A stretch of 64,000 bases of DNA. Source: Nocardia carnea (lineage in GTDB: Bacteria > Actinomycetota > Actinomycetes > Mycobacteriales > Mycobacteriaceae). The translations under genes were made by a program, and so were the position numbers. The stretch covers positions 42,501-106,500 of the forward strand of contig NZ_JARWOV010000239.1 in assembly GCF_029868855.1 (NCBI RefSeq), read 5' to 3'. Every line of letters begins with the position of its first letter. The stretch's first letter is position 1. Under the pieces are notes generated by a model. That model was not told where the DNA came from. It was given only the letters and a program-made list of their open reading frames with translations, and did no database searches. Below are positions 34,605 through 43,256 of this stretch, in pieces.

Positions 34605-35189
34605 GTGGTTCGTACCAACCCCCAGCGCCGCCAGGCGTTGCTGGACGCATCGATCGAGGTCCTGGCCCGGGACGGGGCCCGAGGTTTGACCTTCCGCGCA
34701 GTGGACAAAGAGGCCGAGGTGCCGGCCGGCACCGCCTCCAATTACTTCGCCAACCGTGACGACCTCCTGGTTCAGACGGGACACCGGTATTACGAGAGGC
34801 TGGTCCCGGACGAATCGGTCATGGTGAAACTCCAGGGACCCCGGTCCCGCGAGACCGTCACCGAACTCATGACCGAAGTCGTCGGACGTGTCACCCGGTT
34901 CCGCACCGGCTATCTCGCGCTCCTCGAACTCCGGCTGGAAGCCACCCGGCGGCCCGAACTGCAAGCTCTGCTCACCGAAAGGGTCCGAGCCGATCTGGAC
35001 TTCAATATCCGCAACCACGTGGACAACGGGATGCCGGGCGACGAGAACACCGTCGTCCTGCTCTTCCTTGCCCTCAACTGGCTTATTCTCGAACGACTCA
35101 CCCTGCCCGGGGTGTTCACCGAGGAGCGGGCCGGTGAACTGGTCCGCATGGCGGTCGAGCGCGCGATTCCCGCCACCGGCCGCGCCTGA
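34605..35189 (+). CDS. TetR/AcrR family transcriptional regulator
   Basis: A 194-residue TetR protein. The DNA-binding domain is at residues 5-55: RQALLDASIEVLARDGARGL, then AVDKEAEVPAGTASNYFANR. The C-terminal domain includes RTGYLALLELRLEATRRPEL. The GTG at 34605 is preferred over an ATG five codons upstream because GGAG stands 8 bases before it. The operator pair directly upstream suggests autorepression. It is followed on the same strand by an SDR and an epimerase gene. Confidence 0.88.
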   Translation: MVRTNPQRRQALLDASIEVLARDGARGLTFRAVDKEAEVPAGTASNYFANRDDLLVQTGHRYYERLVPDESVMVKLQGPRSRETVTELMTEVVGRVTRFRTGYLALLELRLEATRRPELQALLTERVRADLDFNIRNHVDNGMPGDENTVVLLFLALNWLILERLTLPGVFTEERAGELVRMAVERAIPATGRA

Positions 35190-35252
35190 GCAGCCCCGGC
35201 CGGTGTGCCTGTGGGGTGGCGCCCGTCGCCGGTTCGCGCGCTGCCAGCGGCC

Positions 35253-35282
35253 TTGACTGTTGTATGGACACCCGTCTAACTT
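35253..35282 (+). promoter_or_regulatory. Candidate promoter before the SDR gene
   Basis: TTGACT (35253-35258) and TAACTT (35277-35282) are separated by 18 bases. The spacer contains an imperfect inverted repeat TGGACACCCGTCTA (35265-35278). This is consistent with a regulated sigma-70-type promoter for the SDR-epimerase pair. Confidence 0.4.
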
Positions 35283-35404
35283 CGTTTCAGCTGCCGAGAG
35301 ACGTGGACCGGTCGGAACCCGCTCGGGCCCCTCGGCGAGTACGCCCGTACCGCGAATGGCCGGAGCCGGCCCTCCGCCCGACAACGATGATCGAAGGTGC
35401 CACG

Positions 35405-36247
35405 ATGAGTAATCCGACCGAGCCGCTGCTGGGACAGGTGGCTCTGGTGACGGGCGCGGCCCGCGGCCAGGGCCGCGCGCATGCGGTCCGGCTGGCCGAG
35501 CAGGGCGCCGATATCATCGCCGTCGACGCGTGTGCGCAGATCTCCGGCACCGTCACCTATCCCGCCGCCACTGCCGAGGATCTCGCGGAGACCGCGCGGC
35601 TGGTCGAGTCCGCGGGCCGCAAGATCCTGACCCGTGCGGTCGATATCCGGGATCTGGCGGCGCTGCAACAGCTGGTGGCCGACGGTATGGCACAGTTCGG
35701 CCGCCTCGACGTGCTGATCGCCAACGCGGGGGTGCTGAGCTGGGCTCGCCTGTGGGAGATGAGCGAAGAACAGTGGGACACCGTCGTCGACGTCAACCTC
35801 AGTGGTACGTGGCGCACGATCCGGGCGGCGTTACCGGCGATGATCGAGGCGGGCAACGGTGGATCGGTGGTGATCGTCAGTTCGTCGGCCGGTTTGAAAG
35901 CGACACCGGGTAACGGGCACTACGCGGCCTCCAAGCACGGGCTGGTGGCATTGACCAATACGCTGGCGCTGGAGGCGGGTGAATTCGGCATCCGGGTGAA
36001 CTCGATCCACCCCTACTCGGTGGACACCCCGATGATCCAGCCGGACGACATGATGGCGATGTTCGGCAAGCATCCGTCGTTCCTGCACAGTTTCCCGCCG
36101 GTGCCACTGCGGTCGGCCAACGACGGTCAGAGCGGTTTCATGCCGGTCGAGGACGTCGCCGAAGTGGTGGCATGGCTGGCCGGTCCCGCGTCGGTGGCCA
36201 TCACCGGTACGCAGATCCCGGTCGACGCGGGTGCGTTGAAATACTGA
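35405..36247 (+). CDS. Mycofactocin-type SDR oxidoreductase
   Basis: A 280-residue SDR with the extended motif GAARGQGRAHAVRLAEQGAD, followed by VDACAQ, then NAGVLSW, HYAASKHGLVAL (catalytic Tyr and Lys) and HPYSVDTPMI. The GARGQGRAHA motif and the insertion after the first strand mark the group whose NAD(H) is not exchangeable and is recycled by mycofactocin. It probably oxidises a secondary alcohol. The next gene starts 8 bases downstream. Confidence 0.88.
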   Translation: MSNPTEPLLGQVALVTGAARGQGRAHAVRLAEQGADIIAVDACAQISGTVTYPAATAEDLAETARLVESAGRKILTRAVDIRDLAALQQLVADGMAQFGRLDVLIANAGVLSWARLWEMSEEQWDTVVDVNLSGTWRTIRAALPAMIEAGNGGSVVIVSSSAGLKATPGNGHYAASKHGLVALTNTLALEAGEFGIRVNSIHPYSVDTPMIQPDDMMAMFGKHPSFLHSFPPVPLRSANDGQSGFMPVEDVAEVVAWLAGPASVAITGTQIPVDAGALKY

Positions 36248-36255
36248 GGCCGGAT

Positions 36256-37236
36256 ATGCGGGTGCTGATCACCGGCGCTACCGGCTTCGTCGGCGCCTGG
36301 ACCGCCAAAGCCGTACACGACCGTGGGCACCGGGTGCGGTTGCTGGTCCGTGACCCCGCTCGGTTGGCCCCGATCGCGTCGGCACTGGATTTCGATGCCT
36401 CCGACGTGGTGCGTGGGGATATGACCGACCCCGATCGGGTGCGCGAAGCGCTCGACGGCTGCGACGCGGTGGTGCATGCCGCCGCAGTCGTAGCGCTGCG
36501 GGCGGATGCGGCCGACGAGATGATCCGGGCCAACCTCGCCGGTGCCCGGAATGTGCTCGGTCAGGCAGCAGGCCGCGGTATCGACCCGATCGTGTACGTA
36601 TCGAGCATGACGGCGCTGTGGCATCCGCGGTGCCCGCTGCTGCACCCCGATCTACCGCCGGCGGGCGGCAGCGACGGCTACGCCACCTCGAAGGCGCGGG
36701 TGGAGGAGTACGCCCGGGAACTGCAACAGCAGGGCGCACCCGTGGTGGTGACCTATCCGAGTTGCATTGTGGGACCGGCGGCCGGGGATCAGTTCGGGGA
36801 ATCCGGTGAAGCCATCGCCGCCTTCACCCGCGTCGGCATTCCGGGGCGCGGCGCGGCCTTCACGATCGGTGATGTCCGCGATCTCGCCGAGGCCCATGTG
36901 CGGCTTCTCGAACCCGGCCGCGGACCGCGGCGTTACGTTCTGGGCGGACATCATGTGACAGGCGCCGAATTGGCCGGTCTGCTCACGGATATCACGGGCC
37001 GGCGGGTCCGCTACTACGGTGTTCCCGACCGCCTGCTCGTCGGCGCCGGTAAGCTCGCGGACCGCTTCCGGCACCTGCTGCCGGCCGGTATGAGCCAGCT
37101 CAGCGAGACCTCGATCCGCTACCTCACCGACTCGCCACCCACCGACGACGGCCCCGCCGAACGCGATCTCGGCATCGCCTTCCGGCCGGTCCGGCAGACA
37201 TTGGCGGACCTGGTCGCCGATCGTCGCCGGCGCTAG
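36256..37236 (+). CDS. NAD-dependent epimerase/dehydratase (extended SDR)
   Basis: A 326-residue extended SDR: MRVLITGATGFVGAWTAKAV, VRGDMTDPDRVREALDGCD, VVHAAAVVALRAD, SSMTALW and YATSKARVEEY. It resembles 3-beta-hydroxysteroid dehydrogenase/isomerase- and dihydroflavonol-reductase-like proteins of mycobacteria. CGGAT precedes the ATG. The short gap to the SDR gene implies co-transcription and a shared pathway. Confidence 0.85.
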   Translation: MRVLITGATGFVGAWTAKAVHDRGHRVRLLVRDPARLAPIASALDFDASDVVRGDMTDPDRVREALDGCDAVVHAAAVVALRADAADEMIRANLAGARNVLGQAAGRGIDPIVYVSSMTALWHPRCPLLHPDLPPAGGSDGYATSKARVEEYARELQQQGAPVVVTYPSCIVGPAAGDQFGESGEAIAAFTRVGIPGRGAAFTIGDVRDLAEAHVRLLEPGRGPRRYVLGGHHVTGAELAGLLTDITGRRVRYYGVPDRLLVGAGKLADRFRHLLPAGMSQLSETSIRYLTDSPPTDDGPAERDLGIAFRPVRQTLADLVADRRRR

Positions 37237-37391
37237 GCCGGGACGCCACCGTCCGGACCCGGCGTGGCCGAGGGGTGCCGGTTCGGTTCGGCTGCTGCTG
37301 TACACCGAGCAGTAACGTCGACTCGGACGCTGCCACCGACTCCGAAATCCGCGGTGTCGGTGTGATTCTCGGTGCCCAGGCGTATTGCCCG

Positions 37392-37460
37392 CGGAACCTG
37401 CGCCCCCCGGGAGTACGGAACCTGCGCCCCGCGGAACACGGAATCTGCGCCCCAGGGTAA
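37392..37460. repeat. Three-copy short tandem repeat
   Basis: Three consecutive units of 24, 23 and 22 bases each begin CGGAAC/TCTGCGCCCC: 37392-37415, 37416-37438 and 37439-37460. They lie in the 280-base non-coding gap between the epimerase (+) and the enoate reductase (-). The function is unknown; a minisatellite-like repeat or transcription end is possible. Confidence 0.75.
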
Positions 37461-37516
37461 TGGATCCGAGATGAACGCCGATTTGTACTGCGCGCTGCGC
37501 GAGGTCGTGCGGGTGC

Positions 37517-39631
37517 TCACAACGTCGTCGCGACCTGCCACGCGGTATGAATCGCACCCTGAATGTAATCGACCTTCGCGGCGTCGCCCACGATATGCAC
37601 CTCGGGAACGACTCCGTCCAGCGCCTCGGCGAGTTGCGCTCCCGCGGAGACTTCGGAGGCGACGACCACCATATCCGCCCGGGCAGTAGCGGTCTCGTCT
37701 CCGACGGTGAACTCGACATGTGTTCCGGTGATCCGCTGCACCGTGGCCTGGCGATGGATTTCCACACCCGCCTCACCCGCGTGCCGCACAGCGGTCCACC
37801 GCCGCGGTAGCGCCATCGGCAGACCGAGTTGCCGGCTTTCCTCGAGGAGTGTCACGTTGCGTCCGCGTTCGGCCAGGAACTCCGAAAGCTCCAGTCCGAC
37901 CAGCGAACCGCCGATCACGACGATGTTCTTGCCCATCGGCAGGAACGTGCGGGTGACAGCGCGGATCGCCGCCGCGCTCCTGGTGATGCCGGCGAGTTTG
38001 CCGAGCCGGGCGATGGTCCGCAGCACCAGCGGCACCTGCGAAACATCTCCGGATCCGGTCATCAAGGCGCGCAAGGTATCACCGGTGTACACGTGCGGCA
38101 GTTCGCTGCCCGGCACCGCCGGTCGCCCGCGCACCGCGCCGGTGGCGACGACCACCGCATCCGGTTGTAGCCCCTGGACCGATGCCACCGTCGCCTCGGA
38201 CTTCAGGCGGATCTCGACGCCCAGGCGCCGCATCTGTACCTTCAGCCAGTCCAGCAGCATCTGGTTGTCCGGTGTGGTGAGTCCGGAAAACCAGAGCGTG
38301 CCGCCGAGCCGGTCGGCTTTGTCCAATACGGTCACGCGGTGGCCGCGCTCGGCGGCCACCCGGGCGGCCTCGAGTCCGCCGGGACCCGCGCCGACCACGA
38401 CCACATGTTTTCGTGCGGCGGCAGGTATGAGCGGAAGCAGTTTCTCGTGGCCCAGTGCGGGGTTGACGGCACAGAGAGGAGTGTCGTCCCAGAAGTTCTC
38501 CTGGACGCATACGTAGCAGTTGATACACGGTCGGACCTGTTCCGGCGTCCCCGCACGGAGTTTGTTCACCAGGTCCGGATCGGCCAGCAGTTGCCGGCCC
38601 ATGGCCACGAAATCGGCCGTGCCTTCCGCGATCGCCCGCTCGCCGACCTCGGGCAGCACCCGGCCGACGGCGATCACCGGGATGGATACGGCCTTCTTCA
38701 CCGCGGCCGCCAGGTCCGTATAGGCGCCGACACGGTCGGGCAGCGGACCGTCGGTGAAATTGGCGAACGGGTTACGACCCCACCCGGTGACATGGATGGC
38801 GTCGGCGCCGGCCGCCTCGAACAGTGCCGCCGCCCGTACGGCCTCGTCGGTGGTCAGCGCGCCGTCCTCGCCGAATTCCCGGCCGGCGACGCGTACCAGG
38901 ATCGCGAGCGAATCGCCTACCTCCGCCTCGACCGCCCGGATCACCTCCACCGCCAGACGTGCTCGGTTCTCGAGCGATCCGCCGTATTCGTCCGTGCGTT
39001 TGTTGTCCGCGCGGCTCAGGAAGGCGCCGAGTACATAACCGTGCGCGACATGGATCTCGACCGCGTCCCCGCCGGCCTCGCGCACCCGTCCCGCGGCTTC
39101 GGCGAAACAGCGCACCAGCCAGTCGATATCGTCCTGGGTGGCCTCGTGATATGTGGCCTGCTTACCTGCCGTGACCGCGGCCATCTTCCGTAGTTCGCCG
39201 GGGGTGTTGTCGGCGAGCGCGGACAGATCCGCGGGGCCGGCCGGTGCCGACGGAACCAGCAGCGGCCGATCCTGGACTGTATCGATCCGGGCGATCTTGC
39301 CGTGATGGGTCATCTGCACACAGAGCTTGCTACCCGCGGCGTGGACGGCGTCGGCCAGAGCTTTGAGGCCGGGAACGAACCGGTCCTCGGAAAGTCCGGG
39401 TTCCTTGGTGCTCGCGCACCCGACCGGATAGGCGACAGCGCAGGCGCCGGTGATGACGAGCCCGGTGCCGCCGGCCGCACGGGCGGTGTAATGATCGATA
39501 TCGCCCTGTTCGATCTCGCCGTCCTCGCACAGGTTCATATCCATCGCGGGCAAGACCACGCGGTTGGCCAGCGAAACCGGGCCGATGGTCCCGGGGGCGA
39601 GCAGGTGCGGGAAGGTCTTCGTGCGGGTCAC
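37517..39631 (-). CDS. Old-yellow-enzyme-type enoate / 2,4-dienoyl-CoA reductase with FAD domain
   Basis: A 704-residue flavoprotein. An N-terminal FMN barrel (LLAPGTIGPVSLANRVVLPA, VQMTHHGKIARIDT, EIHVAHGYVLGAFLSRADNK, RTDEYGGSLENR) is followed by an Fe-S motif in CINCYVCVQENFWDDTPLC (C-x2-C-x2-C-x11-C). An FAD/NAD(P) domain comes next (HVVVVGAGPGGLEAARVAAE, NIVVIGGSLVGLELSEFLAE). This is the FadH/BaiCD layout, which reduces enone or dienoyl-CoA double bonds. The start is GTG with a weak ribosome binding site. It diverges from the second P450. Confidence 0.92.
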   Translation of the reverse strand: MTRTKTFPHLLAPGTIGPVSLANRVVLPAMDMNLCEDGEIEQGDIDHYTARAAGGTGLVITGACAVAYPVGCASTKEPGLSEDRFVPGLKALADAVHAAGSKLCVQMTHHGKIARIDTVQDRPLLVPSAPAGPADLSALADNTPGELRKMAAVTAGKQATYHEATQDDIDWLVRCFAEAAGRVREAGGDAVEIHVAHGYVLGAFLSRADNKRTDEYGGSLENRARLAVEVIRAVEAEVGDSLAILVRVAGREFGEDGALTTDEAVRAAALFEAAGADAIHVTGWGRNPFANFTDGPLPDRVGAYTDLAAAVKKAVSIPVIAVGRVLPEVGERAIAEGTADFVAMGRQLLADPDLVNKLRAGTPEQVRPCINCYVCVQENFWDDTPLCAVNPALGHEKLLPLIPAAARKHVVVVGAGPGGLEAARVAAERGHRVTVLDKADRLGGTLWFSGLTTPDNQMLLDWLKVQMRRLGVEIRLKSEATVASVQGLQPDAVVVATGAVRGRPAVPGSELPHVYTGDTLRALMTGSGDVSQVPLVLRTIARLGKLAGITRSAAAIRAVTRTFLPMGKNIVVIGGSLVGLELSEFLAERGRNVTLLEESRQLGLPMALPRRWTAVRHAGEAGVEIHRQATVQRITGTHVEFTVGDETATARADMVVVASEVSAGAQLAEALDGVVPEVHIVGDAAKVDYIQGAIHTAWQVATTL

Positions 39632-39753
39632 GCGTCGAAACTAGTGCGCTCCGGCACCGCGCGAGGCGTCGTTCCCGACCACCGAGACCTCCCCGGCGCG
39701 GTACTTGCCCATATCGTGCGAAAGCCGCCGGTTTTGTGCCTAGGATCCGTCCG

Positions 39754-40998
39754 GTGACGATTTCCGACCGCCTGTCGCCCCGGGCTCCGCACAGTTCACC
39801 GACCGATATCGACGGCCCGCGAATTCCGTTGTATGTACCGGAGTTCGCGGTCGACCCGCACAGCACCTATCGCGCGATGCGGGAACAGTACGGATCCCTG
39901 GTACCCGTCGAGGTGGCACCGGGCGTGCCCGCGACGCTGGTCATCGGCTATTACACGGCCCTGCGCATCTACAACGACCCGGACCATTTCCCGGCCGACC
40001 CACGGGCGTGGCAGCGCGATATCCCCGCGGACTGTCCGGTGCTGCCGCTCATGCAGTGGCGGCCGAACGCCCGCCGCAACGACGGCAGCACGCACGCCCG
40101 CTACCGGCAGGCGATCGTGGCGGGGCTCGCCGAAATCGACCCGTTCGGCCTGCACGAGACCGTGGAGCGGGTTGCCATTCCGCTGATCAACTCTTTCTGC
40201 GGTGACGGGTCGGCGGACCTGATCAAGCAGTACGCGTTCCCGCTCACCTTCGCGGTGCTGAACGCGATGCTGGGGTGTCCCACCGAGATCGCGCAGCGGG
40301 CCGCGACGGGGATGGCCGCCATGTTCGAGGGTGTCGGCGCGGAGGACGGCGCCGCGTTGCTGATGAAATCGCTGGCGGAGCTGATCGAGCTCAAACGCGC
40401 TCGACCCGGTGACGATGTGACGACCCGGATGATGCAGCACCCGAGCGCATTGACCGAACCCGAGATCGCGAACCAGGTGGGCACCATATACGGGGCAGGT
40501 ATCGAACCACTGCAGAATCTGATCGTGAACGCGCTGCGGTTGATGCTCACCGACGAACAGTTCGGCGACAGCGCCCTCGACGGCAGCCTGTCCACCCGGG
40601 ACGCGCTGGACGAGGTGCTGTTCAACGATCCGCCGATGGCGAATTTCTGTTTCACCTTCCCGAAGCAACCGATTCTCATCGACGATGTGTGGTTGCCGGC
40701 TCACCAACCGGTGATCATCAGCATGGCGGCCTGCAATACCGATCCGGTGATCGGGTCGAACCGGCACGCGGGTAACCGGGCGCATCTGGCTTTCGGTGGT
40801 GGGCCGCATGTGTGCCCGGCCAGTTCGCTGGCCTACCTGATCGCTCAGGACGCCATCGACCAACTGCTCGACGGCCTGCCGGAGATCCGGCTCGGGGTGC
40901 CTGCCGATGAACTCACCTGGCGGACAGGCGCTTTCCATCGGGCGTTGACCGCGCTGCCGGTGGTCTTCCCGCCGTCACCGCCGCTGTCCCCGGTGTAG
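39754..40998 (+). CDS. Cytochrome P450, CYP157-like, lacking the ExxR arginine
   Basis: A 414-residue P450, clearly a paralogue of the one at 6353-7600. Shared blocks include VEVAPGVPATLVI, DPxHFPADPRxWQ and DQLLDGLPEIR. The heme loop is FGGGPHVCPAS, Cys about residue 354. The I-helix reads GAGIEP. The K-helix site is EVLF, so Glu is kept but Arg is replaced by Phe. The GTG start has AGGA at 39742-39745; a GTG six codons upstream is possible. It diverges from the enoate reductase, with 122 bases between. Substrate unknown. Confidence 0.82.
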   Translation: MTISDRLSPRAPHSSPTDIDGPRIPLYVPEFAVDPHSTYRAMREQYGSLVPVEVAPGVPATLVIGYYTALRIYNDPDHFPADPRAWQRDIPADCPVLPLMQWRPNARRNDGSTHARYRQAIVAGLAEIDPFGLHETVERVAIPLINSFCGDGSADLIKQYAFPLTFAVLNAMLGCPTEIAQRAATGMAAMFEGVGAEDGAALLMKSLAELIELKRARPGDDVTTRMMQHPSALTEPEIANQVGTIYGAGIEPLQNLIVNALRLMLTDEQFGDSALDGSLSTRDALDEVLFNDPPMANFCFTFPKQPILIDDVWLPAHQPVIISMAACNTDPVIGSNRHAGNRAHLAFGGGPHVCPASSLAYLIAQDAIDQLLDGLPEIRLGVPADELTWRTGAFHRALTALPVVFPPSPPLSPV

Positions 40999-41001
40999 CC
41001 G

Positions 41002-41652
41002 TCAGGCCTCGCGTAGCCGGGCGATGTGGTCGAGCCAGTCGTCGACGACGCGGTCGGCCAGGGTCGAATCGGCGCGCAGGAGCCGGGTGAGTTCGAGTCC
41101 GCGTACGAGTGCCATGAGCGATTCGAAGGCTGTCCGGGCCGCTTCGGGATCGGCGATGCCGGCATGCCGCTCGAAATGGTTCCGCAGCGCGGACCCCAGC
41201 CGTTTCTCGGCGGGCAGGAGTGCTTCGCGTAACTGTGGGTCGGTGCGGGACGCGGCCCACAGTTCCATTGCCGCCTGGAACGGTGGACCGGTCATCGCCG
41301 ACCGGACCGCGTGCACCATCTGCGGAAGGGATTCGGGGCCGTCGCCCAGACCGGCGACGTGATCGCCGAAATCGGCCAGGCGCCGGTCGGCGATATGGTG
41401 GATCGCGGCGACCAGCAACTCCGATTTCGACGCGAAATGATGCAGTAGTGCGCCCCGCGAGACGCCGGCTTCCTCCTGGATTCGCTGTGTGGTCGTGCCC
41501 GCGTAGCCGTAGTCGACCAGGCATCGGATCGTCGCATCGAGCAGTGCGGCATGGGTTTTCGCGTGCTGTTCTCGACGGGTCGGGCCGGTGGTGTGCGGCG
41601 CCGGTCGCACGGAAACCTGCTCGTGGTGCGGGCGCCCCGGCCGGCCGTTCAC
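41002..41652 (-). CDS. TetR/AcrR family transcriptional regulator
   Basis: A 216-residue TetR protein. The DNA-binding part is ALLDATIRCLVDYGYAGTTT and RIQEEAGVSRGALLHHFASK. The GTG start overlaps the stop of the CoA ligase gene, so it is the third gene of the crotonase-ligase-TetR operon. The strong operator-like repeat in front of the first gene (44209-44226) is probably its site, giving autoregulation of the whole operon. Confidence 0.87.
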   Translation of the reverse strand: MNGRPGRPHHEQVSVRPAPHTTGPTRREQHAKTHAALLDATIRCLVDYGYAGTTTQRIQEEAGVSRGALLHHFASKSELLVAAIHHIADRRLADFGDHVAGLGDGPESLPQMVHAVRSAMTGPPFQAAMELWAASRTDPQLREALLPAEKRLGSALRNHFERHAGIADPEAARTAFESLMALVRGLELTRLLRADSTLADRVVDDWLDHIARLREA

Positions 41653-43256
41653 AGTGCGCCGAGCCGGCCGTCGGCGATCTGTTCCCGAAGCCGGAACTTC
41701 TGGAGTTTGCCCATCGCGTTCACGGGAAAGCTCTCGGCGACGTACCAGGATTTCGGGGTTTTATGCGGGGCGAGACGTTCTCGCAGGTAGTCGTGCAGGT
41801 CCGCCGGGGTGGGGGCCGGTTGTGCCGGGTCCGGCAGGACCACCGCGGCCACGCTTTCGCCCCACGCTTCATCGGGGAGGCCGAGGACGGCCGCATCGAG
41901 GAGCGCGGGATGCGCGGCCAGAACTTCTTCGATCTCGCGGGGATAGATGTTCTCCCCGCCGCGGATGATCATGTCCTTGAGGCGGCCGGTGACGCGGACG
42001 TACCCGCGGGCGTCCATTGTCGCGAGGTCGCCGGTGTGCAGTCGGCCCGCGGCATCGATCGTCTGCGCGGTTTCGGCGGGCATATCGAGGTATTCGATCA
42101 TCTGCTGGTATCCGCGGGCACAGACCTCGCCCTCGACCCCGAGGGGCTGTACGGCACCGGTGGCGGGATCGCGGATCGATACCTCGACACCCGGAAGGGG
42201 ACGGCCCGCGGTGTACAGGTTGTCGTCGCGACTGTCGGCCGGACTCGTCTGGCAGATCACCGGTCCTAGTTCGGTCTGGCCGTACACCGCGCTCATCGCG
42301 GCGCCGCAGGCCTGTGCCCAGCCGTCGATCAATGCCGGCGGGACAGCGTCACCGCCGGACATCACGACCCGCAGCGCACCGAGATCGAACTCGGCCAGCC
42401 CCGGATACGCGAGCAGGGCGTGCAGCATGGCGGGCACGCCACCGTAGATCTCGGCGCGATGATCCTGGATCGCCGTCAGCATCGTCGCCGGATCGAAGAG
42501 TTCGGCGAGGACGAGAGTGGCTCGCTGATACACCGACCCCAGCGCCGCCAGACCGCATCCCGCGGTGTGGAAGAGCGGCAGGGCGGTGGCGAAGGTCGCA
42601 CCCGGCGTCGCGCCGCAGCGATCGCGGACGAAGGCCGCATTGGTCACCATCGACCGGTGCGCCAGTACCGCCGGCTTCGCGCGGCCGGTGGTGCCGGAGG
42701 TGAACTGGATCTGAGTGGCCGAACGTGGGTCGACAACCGGTAACTGCGCGCGCTTTTCGGTGCCGCGCACCTCGTCGAGCCAACCGTCGAACGTCACCGC
42801 CACGCGCACCGCCGGTATCGCGGGCAGCACAGCGTGGACTTGTGCCGCCATATCGGTGCCGCGGAAGCTGCCGGTGTAGAAGACGCCCGCGGCACGGGAG
42901 CGGTCGAGTGTGTATTCGAGTTCGGTGCCGCGCAGGGCGGGATTCGCCGTGACGAGTACCAGACCGGCGAGCGCGGCGCCGTACTGGAGCACGAGCCATT
43001 CGGGGACATTCGGCGCCCAGACCGCGATATGTTCACCCGGCCGGAACCGGTCGAGCAGCCAGGCCGCCGCGCGTTCGGCATCGTCGTACATCTCCGCGTA
43101 GGTCCAGATGCGGGCGCTACGTTGCGGAGCCACCGAGACCAGTGCGACTTTCTCCGGCGTCGCGGCAGCCGCCTGCCGGAGCAACTCGCCCACCGTGACC
43201 TCGAGAACCGGGCGGCTGCTGTCGACCGGCCACACGGATTCGGTGAGCGCGGTCAT
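41649..43256 (-). CDS. AMP-dependent acyl-CoA synthetase
   Basis: A 535-residue ANL-family ligase. It has the AMP motif IQFTSGTTGRAKPAVLAHRS, VYGQTELGPV, GRLHTGDLATMDARGYVRVT, GRLKDMIIRGGENIYPREIE and the C-terminal lysine motif PVNAMGKLQKFRLRE. It activates a carboxylic acid to its CoA thioester with ATP. Its ATG overlaps the crotonase stop (ATGA) and its stop overlaps the TetR start. Acid type unknown; the context suggests a catabolic substrate. Confidence 0.92.
   Translation of the reverse strand: MTALTESVWPVDSSRPVLEVTVGELLRQAAAATPEKVALVSVAPQRSARIWTYAEMYDDAERAAAWLLDRFRPGEHIAVWAPNVPEWLVLQYGAALAGLVLVTANPALRGTELEYTLDRSRAAGVFYTGSFRGTDMAAQVHAVLPAIPAVRVAVTFDGWLDEVRGTEKRAQLPVVDPRSATQIQFTSGTTGRAKPAVLAHRSMVTNAAFVRDRCGATPGATFATALPLFHTAGCGLAALGSVYQRATLVLAELFDPATMLTAIQDHRAEIYGGVPAMLHALLAYPGLAEFDLGALRVVMSGGDAVPPALIDGWAQACGAAMSAVYGQTELGPVICQTSPADSRDDNLYTAGRPLPGVEVSIRDPATGAVQPLGVEGEVCARGYQQMIEYLDMPAETAQTIDAAGRLHTGDLATMDARGYVRVTGRLKDMIIRGGENIYPREIEEVLAAHPALLDAAVLGLPDEAWGESVAAVVLPDPAQPAPTPADLHDYLRERLAPHKTPKSWYVAESFPVNAMGKLQKFRLREQIADGRLGAL

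Noticed and set aside
6353..40998. Conservon (Cvn) locus suggested by CYP157-like P450s.
   Set aside because: No sensor-kinase-like CvnA, roadblock CvnB, CvnC or CvnD GTPase genes are present beside either P450.
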